Origin: Welwitschia mirabilis
Lineage: Eukaryota > Gnetophyta > Gnetopsida > Welwitschiales
Assembly: GCA_051453625.1 (NCBI GenBank)
Contig: JBOZIK010000001.1
Span: 4,052,123-4,116,122, forward strand
Length of the DNA stretch: 64,000 nucleotides
Direction of reading: 5' to 3'
Both the position numbers and the translations under genes were made by a program. Positions 1-13,620 of this stretch are shown here, piece by piece. Numbering within the stretch: the stretch's first letter is position 1; each line of letters starts with the position of its first letter. The notes below the pieces were generated by a model that ran no database searches, was not told where the DNA came from, and was given only the letters and a program-made list of their open reading frames with translations.

Positions 1-1130
1 TTTGGGAGAGGCATGTGGAGGTGGCATTGGAGACATGTGATGATAACACTAGTTTGTAAAGGAATTTGGATCTAAAGGCCATATATTGGACTCTTCATGA
101 TGAAGACTTCATCAAATACCACATGAAAATCTTCACCAAATGATATAAGACAACCTTCACCAAATGCTCAATGATGGAATATTCTACCTAATGCTAGAGG
201 ATAGAATCTTATTTACTTAATACTATAAGACATAACCTTTTACCTAGTGATAAATGATAAAGATTCTACATAATGCTATGAGTCAAGAGCTTGTAACCAT
301 CACTCGCCTCCATCTCTTCCTATAAAAGGGCCTTGAATCCTTAATGATATTTATTTTCTAGTTGAATTACTGTGGGAAAGACATGGAGGCTAGGACATCA
401 TGGTATTCTAAAACTCTTTCTTAGGGGTGGAATGATCCATGACTAGTTGAGAAGTTCTTCTTCTTTTCTCCTCCATTGATGTAATGTATATTTATTTTAA
501 GTTTAATATAAGAATTGATTTAAGACCTTCTATTTATAATGCTTAAATTTTCATTGGTACTAGCAATGTTTAGGTAGGACTAATTCTTAAAGTAAGTTTT
601 ATTATTTCATTATTAATGCATAGTAAAATGGTATTAGCAATCTTTAGGTAAAGATTATTTAATTGTCAAGATATTTTCAACCATGTGAGTTAATTAATGT
701 AATTTTATGATTTATAGTTCCTATTATTTAATGAATCTTATGCACTTAGGTTCATACTTTCTATGCTTATAAAGAACTCTGAAGTATCAACAGATCTTAT
801 AACTCACTAACATTCATGTAGTGGATGTGATTATGCATTCACACTGAGCCTTAATTAATTGATGATTGTAAGTGTATTTCAGGATACTAGAATCCTTAGA
901 GCAAAGGAGGAGAGTTAGATGAATTACTAGATTGAAGCACTTTTATTCTCTTTCATTGCTGATTCAAGATTACTTTCTTTCTCTTAACTTCTAGTTTTTT
1001 CCTTTTTGTTGAGTTTTTTATTGCAAGTTAGAATAATTTTTTTTTGATTAATTTACCTCCTATGTCTATGTAAAAGAATATACTAAGTGTTATACTTAGT
1101 TTAAATCTAGACATTGTACTGTAATTAATA
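1..1130 (+). repeat. E0 5' LTR (start missing)
   Basis: Position 1 aligns with about 5031 in the second copy, and the two can be followed to 1130/6142. The copy ends in TA where its partner ends in CA, a single transition from the canonical LTR end. A TATA box lies at 321-328. The LTR start is outside the window. Confidence 0.75.
321..328 (+). promoter_or_regulatory. TATA box in the E0 LTR
   Basis: TATAAAAG sits in a C/T-rich context about 810 bases before the LTR end, the usual place for the retrotransposon core promoter at the U3/R boundary. The same place in the right LTR is lost in the N run at 5320-5329, which resumes with TAAACGAG. Confidence 0.5.
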
Positions 1131-1135
1131 GATTT

Positions 1136-1153
1136 TGATATCATTGCTGGGGA
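1136..1153 (+). other. E0 primer binding site, tRNA-Asp type, decayed
   Basis: The 18 bases TGATATCATTGCTGGGGA match TGGCGCCGTTGCCGGGGA, the complement of the plant tRNA-Asp 3' end. There are six differences, all G>A or C>T, and they cluster on the former CG dinucleotides. It lies 5 bases after the LTR end. This primer type is typical of Athila/Tat gypsy elements. Confidence 0.7.
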
Positions 1154-2189
1154 TGTATTAGCATAATAGTGTTTTAAGAGTATATGATTGTTTTTCTTGC
1201 AATTTTTAGTTAGTTTTTTATTTTTCTAGTAATGGGTACTAGTTCTCTCTAGTGATACGTGAACTGTCCTTTTTTTTGTGTGTGTTTGTTTATTTTTTTT
1301 TTTAGTGATTAATATTGATTCTTTTCTAGTAAAACCTGAAGTGGTCTAAGTTGTTAAGTTTAATTATTTTCTTAATATCTAAAACTTCATTTTTATATTA
1401 AATATTTTTTAGTTGTAGATCTAATGTCTTTCTTGCAAGTGAAACCAAACCTTAGATTATGAGTTGAAAGTAAAATCAAACCCTAAAGATTTGTGTGTTT
1501 TGTGTGTTTTCTCATTTTTGTAAATTCTTATACATTTTTGAGTTTTATTATTTTTTATTTATATAAAATTTTTAACAAAAACTAGAAATGTTAGATTTAT
1601 TTTATAGGTTGCAAAAATTTAAGTTTTAGATGTCTTTGAGTTTCTGTTAACATTTTTCCTAACCTTGAATTACGAAACCCAAAAAATGTAAATCTTCAAC
1701 CAAAAATTATTGCCTATTTTCTTGAACTTATACCATGACTCAGTACTTGAATTCATTTCAAATAGCTTCCAATCATTAACCTATATATTCTTATAGTTTT
1801 CATAATGATGATCAATTTAAATAAGTTGTAGGAGATTTTATTAGACCAACTAAACTCTAGGGAATTACCTTTAATTTAACTCATATCAACTGCAACCCAT
1901 AGATCCTTTTAATGATGGATAGACCTTTGAAAAGTACCCTTAATCCTCTTCATACATATACTAAAATCCTTATGACTTTAAATTTGAAAATCTCTCTCAT
2001 GAATCTAAAGATTTTAGTTCCACTTCTTTCTTAATCCCTCATGATAATTATCCTTTACCAGTGTATTTACATTCATCATTCTTTAACCTAGATCCTTCAT
2101 TGTCATTCTCATATCCTTCATTATTTGATCACCATTGGTCAACTTCATACAATCAATAAACCTCTACAAATTCTTTGGAAGACACCCTT

Positions 2190-2501
2190 ATGAGATTCAT
2201 GAAATCAAATAAAAGAGTTAAGCAAATGCATTAAAGACTTGAGCAAGTAAGCCAAAGACTTAAACGAGATACCCAACAATTAACCCAAGTTACTACTCAA
2301 ATCTTTAATGCACTAGAAGAAGGAAAATTTTATACATTCCATGAGCCCACAAGCCTAGAAAGCTATGAAGGATTTATTGAAAATAAAATAAACAACATCC
2401 AAATATTATCCCTAATAAATGAAGAAAAAAATCATAAAGAAAGTAAAAATAAAAAAAAAAATCCAAGAGGACTCCTAGTTAAGATGTTACTTAGAGAGTG
2501 A
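2190..2501 (+). pseudogene. gag-like remnant of E0
   Basis: A 104-codon frame with one internal stop runs from an ATG at 2190 to a stop at 2499. It encodes a charged, probably helical stretch (QVSQRLKRDTQQLTQVTTQI) followed by EGKFYTFHEPTS. This resembles the coiled-coil tail of plant gypsy gag proteins, where a GKFPSQ-like motif follows the helix. The resemblance is weak and I see no zinc knuckle downstream. Other frames nearby (for example 2600-3200) are rich in S, D and E but were not identified. What can be supported is a broken gag-like segment in the expected place after the primer site. Confidence 0.35.
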
Positions 2502-5030
2502 ATGGTTGCATGAATATAAACTATACTTTGGAGTAAGATTAAACACTTTAGACAATAATGATTAATTCATAGTATGTGAATAAAAATTTGAGAAAGAAGA
2601 CAAATTTAAATGCTATACAATAGAGGATAAATCAATGAGTAACATGGATAATAGTGGAATTGAACCTATCCTTGAACCTCATCCAATGTTGCTTGCACAA
2701 CCTTATGATAAAGAATCCCTTTACAATCTTAATTAGAAAGCAAACATTAATTAAGAGCCAATTCAAGGTCCATCCTTTGAAAAATCTTTTTTTCAATAAC
2801 CCCTTAATTCAATAATAATATTCTCTTAATTATCTTCTAAGTAAGACTTAAGCCTTGATGATGAATATAAACCCATAACTTTGAAACCATCTTCTGATAC
2901 TTCTTTTGATGATACTTTTCCTTCAATGGTTTTCACTTTACCTTTATCTTCACCTAAAAATGACATCTTGCATGAGTTATTGAGTAAATAAAAATAGGTC
3001 AAGGGTTGAAAAATGTCTGATTTTAAATGAATTAATTTTACTACTAGCATTAATTTTCTTCCTAACTTTTTAGATTCATGTATAAATATCTATAAGGATT
3101 TGATCTCCTCTTCGAATGTGTTGTATAATTTTGACTCATCATTCAAATGTCTCATTTATTATTTGAAGCCTTTACATTTATAATACCTTAGAAAAAACCT
3201 TAAAAAATTCTTCATTTTATTTAATACATTTAGCTTAGTTTTTTTGTTTAAGTATAGCCTTAGAATAAATTTTATCTTGAAAAAGTTAAACTTTGTTAAA
3301 AAATTTTTGGTTGATGCCCTTTCTTATTTAAAACCTTATAAGTACTTTCACTTGTATAATCATCCTATTAAGCATTTTTAAGTAGGAAATCCAAAATACC
3401 ATCTGCTGCACTAAGTGAATCATCATCACCTTCATTTTCACTACCCATTTCTTTCATATTTATTCCACCTTCTTAACTCTATCAACCACCATTACCTTCC
3501 ATTTAGTCATAAGTACATTATATTGGATGACCTTGTTTGATGGTTGTTAGTGAAGAAATCATTAATAACTGATCATACTATTATTTTAAATTATGTAAAA
3601 TTTAAGTTTACTTGTAATTTTTTGAGAAAATGTTTTGCCTATTTTCAAGTTAACTTATTAAGGTTCAGTTTCACTTAAGATCTCCTAATTGGAAAGTATG
3701 ATTAAAGTAAGGTGGAATCTACTTTCATGCTAAATAAATTATTTTCATTGCATTTTATGGGGAAAAGAATTGTCTTGATTAGGCTAATAAGGCAATGACC
3801 CAACCCCTTATGTGCATAAAAATGTATTGAATATGAGAAGGATGATTAAAAAGAAAATAAAATATCTCCCCTCCAAAAGAAAATTATTTTATAATTAACT
3901 AAAATCGGGTTTAATTAACTACAGTGGAGCTATGGAAACTCATAGACAGTGCAATCCTAATGATTTAACTTATGACATGTTCAACTACAATGGGGCTATA
4001 AATGCTTGTTGGAAATGGTGCATTAACTACTTTATAAATCAACATGTTTAACTCTGTTGGAAGAAGATGTCATAACACTTAATGCCTAATTATATTAAAA
4101 TACTTAAAAAAAGGCACAAAGCATGATTATAGAAAAGGTAAATTGGAATGAAAAAGGTGGAATTAGGAGATGCTTTTTGTGATTAATTTTTCTTAACTTA
4201 TCTACTTGAGAATTCGTTTAACTAATTTTTGATGACTTACAAATTTACTTAGAGGATATCCTATTTGTTTAATAATGTGGAATATTAAAATTAAAATAAA
4301 AGGCACAAAAGTTTCAATAAACATGATTATTAACTTAGGTATTCTATCTTTTGAATTTGTATATGATGGATTTTTCATTAAGTTTTACATTTTATATTCT
4401 CCAAAAATTGCATTCTAGTTTAAACCTTGTGTTTCATTATTTTCCCTAAATAAATTCATCATCATCATTTGATAGCCATTTAATTAACTTATTCTCTAAA
4501 GCCTTGCATAAATTTTTCATCTTTGTAACTTTAAGGATAAAGTTTAATTTTGGTTAGGGAGTACAACATCTACTTTTATAGAATTTTTTTTGATTTTGAT
4601 TATTAATTATTAAAAATTGATTAAGAATTTTCACAAATTTCATATCATTTCCTTACTTTCCATTCTAACTTAGTCAATTTCTCCATGCTTCACCATTTCT
4701 TTAACACCTTTTTACTAAGGTTCTAGTAANNNNNNNNNNTCTAGTAAAATACTAGTTAGGATGTGTGTTTTTAGGCTAAAATTGACATTTTAAGCAAGTA
4801 TAATTGATTAATTTAGCATAAGAAAAGATACTTAATTTATTGATTTATTATAAAATGATGTTTTCTATTGTTTTTAAAATAAAATTTAATATTATGTTTT
4901 TCTCCATATTAATTGTAAGTCTTTGGCCATTTTTTGGAATACATAGTAGAAGATCGACATAATTTCACATAAAACAATGATGCTAATGGAGATATAAGTT
5001 GGTGAGACATAGAAAAAGCATTTGAAGACA
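2502..5030 (+). other. E0 interior, no recognised coding domain
   Basis: This stretch is AT-rich with only short frames. No protease, reverse transcriptase or integrase motif was seen on either strand. The phrase AACTACARTGGRGCTAT occurs twice (about 3917 and 3982), a small local duplication. A 10-base N run lies at 4730-4739 with TCTAGTAA on both sides. The polypurine tract before the right LTR was not located with confidence. Confidence 0.5.
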
Positions 5031-6142
5031 TATGGCAAAGGCATGTAAAGGTAGCATTAGGGAGATGTGGTGGTAGCACGAGTTGGTAGAGAAATCTAGC
5101 TCTAAAGACTACATGTTGGATTCATCATGATGAAAATTCCACCAAAAACTATACTATGATCTTTACCAAATGCTACAAGACAACCTTCACCAAATACTAA
5201 ATGATAAAAGATTATATCTAATGCTAGAGGACATAATCTTATTCACCTAATTCTATAAGACAACCTTCACCAAATGCTACAAGATATAATGTTATGCCTA
5301 ATGCTAAATGATAAAGATTNNNNNNNNNNTAAACGAGCCTTAAACCCTTCATTATATTAATATTTTGGTTGACTTATCATGGGAAAGACTTGGAGGCTAG
5401 GATGTGATAGTGCTTTAACACCCTTTTTTAGGGTTGGAATGATACATGGCTAGTTGAGGAGTTCTTCTTCTTCTCCTTCTTCATTGTTGTAATATATATT
5501 TCTTTCAAGTTCAATACAAGAATTGGTTTAAGCTCTTTTATTAGTAATACACAATTCTCATTTGTATTAACAATGTTTAGGTAGGACTAGTTCTTAAAGT
5601 ATGTTTTATTCTTTCATTGTTAATGCATAATAAAATGGTATTATCAATCTTTAGGTAAAGCTTATTTAATTATCAAGTTCTTTCAAACTATGTAAGTTAA
5701 TTAATGTACTTTAATGATCTATAGTTCCTATTATTTGAAAGATGTTATGTATTTAGATTCGTACTTTTTGGTGCTTATAAAGGCTATGAAGTATCGTGAG
5801 AACTTGATAACTCATCAACATTCATGTGGTGGAGGAGATTATGCCTCCACACCAAACCCTTAATGACCTAACGATTGTAAGTGTGTTTTAGGATACAAGA
5901 ATATTTGGAGTAAAGGAGGAGAGTTAGATAAATTACTAGATCTTTGGAGCATTTTTATTCCCTTGCACTGATTATTGAAGATAACTTTATTTATCTCAAT
6001 TTCTGCTTTTCTTTTGTTAAGTTTTTCATTGTAAGTTAGAATAATTATGTTTTTTTTGATTAGTTTATCTCCTACGTCCTATGAAAGAATGATACTAAGT
6101 ATTATACTTAGTTTAAGTCCAGAAACTATACTATAATTAACA
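5031..6142 (+). repeat. E0 3' LTR
   Basis: It matches 1-1130 in order throughout: the repeated ACCAAATGCTA phrases, the GGAAAGACTTGGAGGCTAGG block at about 5371, and the final 50 bases. It ends with CA at 6141-6142. The start is uncertain because the partner's start is outside the window, and the LTR may begin somewhat upstream of 5031. N run 5320-5329 replaces the TATA region. Confidence 0.7.
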
Positions 6143-8146
6143 ATCTACTTAAATGAAATTTTCTAAGTATGGCTATATTAGCTACTTCCATTTCATTTTT
6201 TCTTTTAATGATTCAAGTACTTTGGCTAAAGCCCTAGTATCTCTCAGTACTTAATAGTTTCTATAGCTAGTTGTGGTTTATGTCTACTTTGCATTTTTTA
6301 TTACTTCTTAGATGAAGAAGAAGATAAAAGTGGAAGAAGAACATGGAGAATCATCCTCCATGGTGAGGAGGCTAAGATAAAGTAAAAGACTATCTTGTAC
6401 ATTGTAGAATTAAACATGAGATTATATTATGTGATTATGATTATTGTATTGAGGTTTTAGAAAAATATTAGAACTTGAAACAGTTAGTGACTATGCTTTC
6501 CTATAATACTAGAAGCACTTAAATGAAGGATTTAGTTGTGCCTAGAATCTCCAAGTAGGGCATCTAAAACTTAGAACCTACTACCTTCTAAGTGGAGGAT
6601 AATTGCCCATTAGTTAGATTACTATCCCATTAGTTATAAAGAGGTTCCATGAAGTCTAAATCAATTATATTGAGTCTCTTAAAATATGAAATAGGTTCAT
6701 GATGTAATCAATATATTTTCTTATATCATAACATATAACCAATTAAATTAAATGAGTAGCTCTCAAAATATAAATTAGATTTATGATATAGTCAACATAT
6801 GTTTTAATATCATAATATACATTTATCTAATTATTAGTTCAAGAATAAATTAATGTCATACAACGAATAGCTTGTTTGATTATCATTCTGTCACACAATT
6901 CAAGGTGTTGTATCAAAGCTAATTAATGTTATGGATTAACATGAATACGTCATTATAGTAAATATTATATTTTCAAATTTGAAGTCATTCATGACCTATC
7001 TATTTTACACAAAACCTATAATTAGGGAGGGTTAACAAAAATGATTTTTAAAATTTTCAAAAGTGCATTATCAAGTTTGAAAGTTAACTATAATAGGTAT
7101 AAGAGCTTTACACATGAAATAAGGTTAATAATGTAAAATTCCAAAGGTATAAAAAGATTATCAAAAATAAATTAGAGAAAATGTAAAAAAAAATTTAAAA
7201 ATGTAAACATAAGCTATAAAAGAAAATAAGAAACTTATGTTAAGAGGAATTAATACATAATTAAAAATTAAATTAAAAATAAAGAATAATATCCATCTTA
7301 ATGGAGAAGGATTGAAAACTTCAAAAAAAAATGGAACAATAAAGTTTTGAATTGAGAGGAGAGGTAGAAAGAATCACAAAATATCCTTAAAAAATAGATG
7401 AAAAAACATGCAACGTTTGGTGTTATATTCCATAAGAAACGTATTATAATTTCTTATTTCATTACTTCTAATCTTGTCTGTACTCTTGCCTCTAAATTTG
7501 AGACTACTTCTACATTTAAAATTGATTCCACTCACAAATAATTAAACTACAAAAATATTTATCTAAAATCTTTGTCAATTCTAATATCTAAAAGAATACA
7601 TAATTTAACATTACCGATTCTCTTATTTTGATTTATTTATTTGTTTATTTTGGAATTTCCATTCGTACTTTAAATGATAATTGTACATGACCTTAGTTCT
7701 TAAGATTAGTTAGTATTATGAATGAATATATTCTTCTATAATTAAGAATAAATAGCAAAATAACACAAGTGATAAACTTAATATTGTGGAGAAAAAGTTT
7801 TATAATACTAACATAAGTATTTTGAATAAAAAATAATTAGAAAATTAAATGCACAATTACATTTATAACATGAAAGCAAAACATCTGATCATTGATTTAA
7901 AGAAGTTTTCCTAATAAGATAAAACAATCATTCATCTTGATAATATAAATGAGTGAAACTGTCAAGATGAAATAAGTTTCACCTCATATTCATATACCAT
8001 AAGAGAATTTAGAAAGTGTCCTACATAAGGTGAAAATATTAATAAGAAATTCATTAAGAAATAATAAAATGAGAGTCATAAAAGACATTTAATATAAATG
8101 GATGTGGTCATACCCAAACGTCATTTTATTAGTTATGTTCAAGATA
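6143..8146. other. AT-rich sequence, nothing recognised
   Basis: Both strands are full of stops and no transposon domain, RNA gene or clear repeat was seen. There is a short acidic plus-strand stretch near 6312-6380 (KKKIKVEEEHGESSSM), but it is not part of a longer frame. Confidence 0.5.
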
Positions 8147-8305
8147 GATTGCCATAATGGTTAAGTCTTGGATACACTAAATCTAAGGTCTTTAGTTCAA
8201 ACCTTTGCATTAGTGGGAGCACATAGTTTGAAAAATTGTAGGCCTAAGTGCCACTAGGCATTTATATGGTACATACCTATTTACTAGCCATTACTCTAAA
8301 AAAAA
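8147..8305 (+). mobile_element. tRNA-derived SINE-like unit
   Basis: The left part has a pol III promoter layout. A box A-like TGCCATAATGG lies at 8150-8160 and a box B-like AGTTCAAACC at 8194-8203 (consensus GGTTCGAANCC with C>T change at the CG), 33 bases apart. The unit ends in TCTAAAAAAAA. About 160 bp and an A-rich tail suit a plant SINE. Possible short target duplications (AAGAT before, AAGATT after) are too short to be convincing. It cannot be a working tRNA gene because no acceptor stem pairs. It could also be a tRNA pseudogene. Confidence 0.55.
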
Positions 8306-11300
8306 GATTATTAAATATTTATATAAATAAAAGAAAGGATTACAAAATTATTTTTATTTAAATATATTAAAAAACTTAAAAAATCTTATTCCTTATGAAA
8401 TCCATTATCTGAGAATAGTCTTTAGAAGAATAACATAAAACATAACAAAACCTATGCTCTATTTGAAATAACATTTAGATTTTGATATTAACTTTTAAAA
8501 GGATATAAAACTTCAAATATTTTCTTAAATAAATTACTTTGGAATTTTTAAGGATTTTTTTATAGGAATGTAATTTCTCAATTTCATATCTTGGGTAGTT
8601 ATTGATGTGAATATTCATATATAACTATTAAAAAATTTTTAAAATCTTATAAACTTTAGTTAACAAGATTAGAATTCTAACATTAACTATGAAGATTATC
8701 TAGTTGTGAAAGTGATATTCATAATTGTAAAGAGTTAATGATAAGGGTAAACCCTAATAAGAAAACTGTTATCTTAGATGTATAAATAAAAGTTCATATC
8801 ATAATGTCAAGATTATTGTTAATATTGCTATTATATCCTTATGCTATTAAAATAAATATTATTATTCATGTTATTTCTATTTTATGAAATCTTTTCCATT
8901 TTTTATTTCCCTTGGTTTTATCTTTGCCAATTTACCTTACACATTAATTTTTATAAAATACTATTCTATCTTAGTTTGGTGCTAACTTTAGCCTCAATAG
9001 AAGGTTGAGAACATATAGAAAAATTTTGTATATTTATGGTAGCTAATGTTTAGTTCAAGTATAGTCGTTTGTTTGAAGGATCTTAACTTCAAACATCAAT
9101 ACTTCTAAGAGAACAATTGAAAGAATTGAAAAATAAAGGAGAATGAACATCAAATCAAGAATGATAAAAAATGAAGTTTTTGTTGCCTTAGAAAGTGAAA
9201 ACTCATAGTTGCAAATTTAATGTATCATACATCAAATTTCATACATTGAATGTCAAACATTAAATGCATTGAAAACTCATGCATTAAATATATTAAAAAC
9301 CTAGATACATTAAATGCTTGTGCATTCATAATCTAGGAATTTCATGTTTATAGAGTTTAGACATCTAGATGTTAAACATCTATAAAACTTAAGACTAAAT
9401 CCTTGAACATATTATCCTTGAATGTTTATAGTTAAGTTTGAATCCCATGTAGAGGTTGGACTTCCAAGAGAAGGTAAGATACCAAAAATAAAACATTTTT
9501 TGAGAAAGGATTCATTTTATCTTATAGGATAATCTTTAAAGCTTTCTTATAAAGGATTAAGCTCATTAATATTATCTAAAATTATTTTTATTATATTTTT
9601 TTATATGTTTTATTTTAAGTTTATAATATCAAATAAGTAAAAAAATTCATAGTTAAGCATGCTTATTCCTAAACACTATTGATATGAATAACCTATTCTG
9701 ACTTTTCTAGTAAATTTTTTATGTGTTAGATTTTGTAACTTCTTTCCCCTATCTTATTTAGCATTATATCTATTGGATAATTTGAACTCATTATTTAGAA
9801 TGCACTAGTTATAAATTACTAATAAGTGGTTATAGAAGGTGTAAAAATCCCATTATAATATAGTTGTAATGCTTAGGATTGGTAAAGATGCTATTATAGA
9901 CACTAAATATATTACTCAATTTTAAGATAAATGTTATTTTAATTTTGAATTACGAGTCTAATTAGTATGCATGGTAAAATAAAATTACCTTAGAAACCAA
10001 AGCTAATAAAATTTTTAAATATTCTTTGAAAGGAAACATTTAGTCATAATTAACGTTAGGTCTTGATGCTATTAGAAAATAAAAACCAAGTGATGAAATT
10101 TTATCTTCTTAAACTTTATAATTACAAGAATATAATGATTAGATGGTACAAAAGTATACACTTATCAAAAATATTATGAGATGATTTGAGGGAATGATCA
10201 ATAAAAAATTAGATATGGTTCTCAACTATATTTTAAATAAGATGAATAATACTTTCATGATAATGGATAAGGCATTAAAGATGATTAAAGAGTTTAAACA
10301 TATTAATACATTCTAAGTAAGAATGATTGCTATAATATTAAAATATTTCTTATTAATAATGAATGAGAATATACCTTAAAAGTGTTTAAATAATAACTAA
10401 AATTTAAGTATGTACATTACTAAGTAGTAGTTCTAGGAATGTTATAATAGAATGACTTTTAGAGTAAATGAATTATTTTTAATGGATTATTTTAGACTTC
10501 AAAGGATTTCAAACTATATGAGTTAATTACTTATGAAATCTACATGTGAAGGAAGTTAAAAGAGAAATTGTTATAATTATATATATCTTTTAGTACTTAC
10601 ATTGTATAGAATAGCCCATTAGCATACAGGCAATATATGATGAAGAAAATATTCTTTTTTAATCATTATTAAAAAAATTTTAGAATTCATTTCTTTTACA
10701 TTTAGTTGATCTAGCGATTTAGAAAAAATAAAACCATTTAAAATAAGTTAATCCTAAAAACCAATAGGGAAAAAAAAAACACCATCTCACTAGACTACAT
10801 CATTATCTATATGATAAACAACTTGATGTTCCCCTAAGAAAGGGGAAAAAGAGAAAATTATAACATGTATGATATGAAATTTAGAAATATTTTTATTCTT
10901 ATTTTTATATCCTTATTTCAAAATGATACCCTTTTTTTGGTGTAACTTCTATTGTAATATGAAAAAATGAGTAGCATAAGACAAAATAAGATTACTTATT
11001 AATTTGTTAGAAGTATGTATTAAATAAGTGTATAGGACATAGTGATAAATTAAGGAATACAAGGGAGAGACATGACATTGCATAATGAGTTTTTAATACT
11101 ATTAAATAATTTAATCTAAAGTATTACTTAAAAAACATTAATGTACAATAAAGGAAAGAAACATGAGTATAATTAACCTACTTATTTACTATCAAGTTAA
11201 ACATTTTAAAATCTTATATGAAAATAAATAAAATAAGAAGATGTAAGTTACTATACATACAATATCAATTTGTGTTAATCATTCAAAAGGAATTAGAAAT

Positions 11301-12030
11301 CTGCTTGCTATTATCTTAGCCTAGAAAATTTAGAAGAAATAGCAAGATAATTTTAAGAGTAAATCATGAAATTAAAAAGTGAACTATGAAGAATGTAGAA
11401 GCTCATTGAGAAATCAAAATAAATGATGAAAAAACCATAAGTATTAAAAAGTAATTAATCAAACATTATATAGGAATGAAAAATAATTCCTATAAGAGAA
11501 GCATAATATGTTGAAAGCAATGATTATTTTAAACATGTAAGTTTCTAAACATAAAAGGAAAGTAAAAAAATAGGAGAAGTTTATAAATAAATAATATTAA
11601 AAATTGTAAAGATAAAACCGTGATATCAAGGTAGAAACAGATGATAAGTTACTAATAGTCAATAATGTCAGTATTTGAAATCAAATGTGCATGAATCACT
11701 AGTAAGATTTTTCTCAAGATAAAATTTTATTTCTTCATCTTACTTATTACAATAAATAGCTTTCTTTTAAAGAAAAGCATAACATTAGGGGTTTATTAGG
11801 GTCTATACATGCACTTAGGTGTATGACCATAGTATGCATACAAGCCTTAGCAATTGCCCTTTAACATTTTCAAGGGAAAACCATAATTTCTAGAGGGAAA
11901 CTTTAGAAATGAAGCCCATAATAAAACCTACTTAAAGGAGTTGAGCTGTGAGAAAACTAATTCATTAAATAAGTAGTTAATTTACTACTAAACATTACAT
12001 AGAAGATAAGATTAAATGTACTACACATCC
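8306..12030. other. AT-rich sequence, nothing firmly recognised
   Basis: No frame or domain was found. A local cluster of ATTAAATGCATT-like words lies at about 9220-9330. The part from about 11640 to 12150 may be the 3' untranslated region and LTR of the minus-strand copia element, judging only from position and phrases such as CCTAATAAACCCC read on the minus strand. No matching second copy was seen on the other side of the element, so I do not call an LTR. Confidence 0.4.
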
Positions 12031-12154
12031 CATAGTGATAGGCATAAATGATAGTACACATTTCATATTACTAGGATTAAGAGTAACTTTGAATAGAGAC
12101 TTAGAAATCATTTGAATCTCATAATTTACAAGATAAAAATAAATTTAAATCACC

Positions 12155-12830
12155 TCATTGTTAATCCAATTTTAGATTAAAAATGCTATAACTTCTTTTA
12201 ACCAAGTGATTAAGTAAGGATATCAGTAGTTTACTTTATTATTAAATAGTATATAGAAATACTAACTTTATTTTATATGAGTTCCCTAATTTTTTGAACC
12301 CCAATATGAAAATGTTTTATCTTGTCATGGAAACGAGATCTTTTTTATGTAAATTGCTAACTAACTATTGATGAAGAGCTCTATCTACTTTTAATAATTT
12401 TCTTAGCCATTTAATTTCTTTACATGCTTTAAAATAGTTGTTTATTCTTTCTTAGTAGAATATTGTGCTATAGTCTTTTAATGATTTGATTGCTAAGATA
12501 GGAATGATGTCCCTAAGAACATAATATACCCTGATGTTGACAATGAAGTATTAGTTTCTCAAACAAAATCAAAATTAGATTATTCCTTTAGGATTTATTA
12601 AGATTAGTTTTATAGGATAGAACTAAATATTTAGTCTTTTTAAAATATCTTAATACATGTTTTATAACATTTAGATGAATTATATTAGATTCATGAAGAT
12701 ATCTTAATAATACATGAACAACATATGATATGTATAGTCTACTACAAGTTACATAAATCAGAATTCCTACTATTCTTCTATATTTAGTTTTCTTTATGGA
12801 ATTTGGATCTTCATCAGTAGATATCTTGGC
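12155..12830 (-). pseudogene. copia RNase H remnant and pol C-terminus
   Basis: The minus strand reads RRIVGILIYVTCSRL, then LKHVLRYFKKTKYLVLSY, which is the copia block YRSIVGSLxYLTxTRPD...RYLKGT. Further down come STKKE (for STTEAEY), EIKWLRKLL and the terminal DILT-SLG-KKL-HF (12224-12180), where several codons have become stops. This terminal block is the usual end of the copia polyprotein, so pol ends near 12155. Confidence 0.75.
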
Positions 12831-12879
12831 ATATTACTCTAAATGTGTTATGGCTTTTTTTGCATTAATTTTAAACTTC

Positions 12880-13620
12880 TAGATTAGATCTCTAATATAA
12901 TCTTTTTATGTTAAGAATAATCCATATTTTACTAAATAATTTTTAGACCTATGTAGAATCTAGTAAATCTAAGATTAAAAATCTTGAATGCCTTACTTAA
13001 GGCAATTTTTGCTCTTTTTACATCTTCTTCATCACTTTTCATTATCAACATATCATCTACATATACCACTATGTATTTAAATTTTTACTCATTAAATTTT
13101 ATGAATCTTATTGCATTTAGGTCTTAATAATCTAATAATCTAAATCCAATAGAATTTAAATAACTTATAAGCTTTGCATACTAAGTTGTTAGTGCTTGTT
13201 TTAGCTCATATAGAGACTTGATTAGTCTTCATACCTTATGTTCTTTGACCTTTAATTTAAATCCATTTGATTTTATTATGTAAATTTTCTCTTTTAGATA
13301 TCCATTAATAAATTTAGTCTTTATGTTTAACAGATGAAGGTTTCATCCTCTTTATACTACTAAGGAAATCACTATTTTGATGGTATCGCATTTCACTATC
13401 CAAGTAAAAGCTTTATTATAATCAAGTCCTTTGTTCTATTATAATCTTATAGAAATAAGCCAATGTTTATATCAATCAAGGGTATTGTTTGCATTATATT
13501 TTTTTAATAGAAAACCTATTTATTATGCACCATAATAAAAGCTCTAAGAACTCTTATGTATCATTTACAATAAAACTATTGTATTCTTCTTACATGAATT
13601 TTATCTAATGATCATGTTGA
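12880..13620 (-). pseudogene. copia reverse transcriptase remnant
   Basis: The catalytic YVDDM box is intact on the minus strand at 13063-13049, inside KYIVVYVDDMLIMKSDEEDV. About 45 codons upstream SLYELKQA (13216-13193) matches copia SLYGLKQA with one G>A change, followed by the WYAKL-like stretch. Downstream KIALSKAFKIF matches the helix after the active site. Stops interrupt the frame repeatedly. Confidence 0.8.

Larger units (their letters stand above)
1..6142 (+). mobile_element. E0: decayed Ty3/gypsy-like LTR element (left edge outside window)
   Basis: Two direct repeats, 1-1130 and about 5031-6142, match along their whole length and enclose about 3.9 kb. The left copy is followed after 5 bases by a decayed tRNA-Asp primer site, which fixes the orientation and marks 1-1130 as the 5' LTR. 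The interior holds a gag-like scrap near 2190-2501 and nothing I recognise as protease, reverse transcriptase or integrase. An interior this short and empty suggests a non-autonomous or internally deleted element. The flanking target duplication cannot be tested because the left end lies outside the window. Confidence 0.75.

Noticed and set aside
2826-3050. 74-residue minus-strand frame in E0
   Set aside because: No homologue or motif; opposite to the element's orientation and short enough for chance.
8147-8220. Functional tRNA gene
   Set aside because: Promoter boxes are present but no acceptor or anticodon stem pairs; better explained as SINE head.
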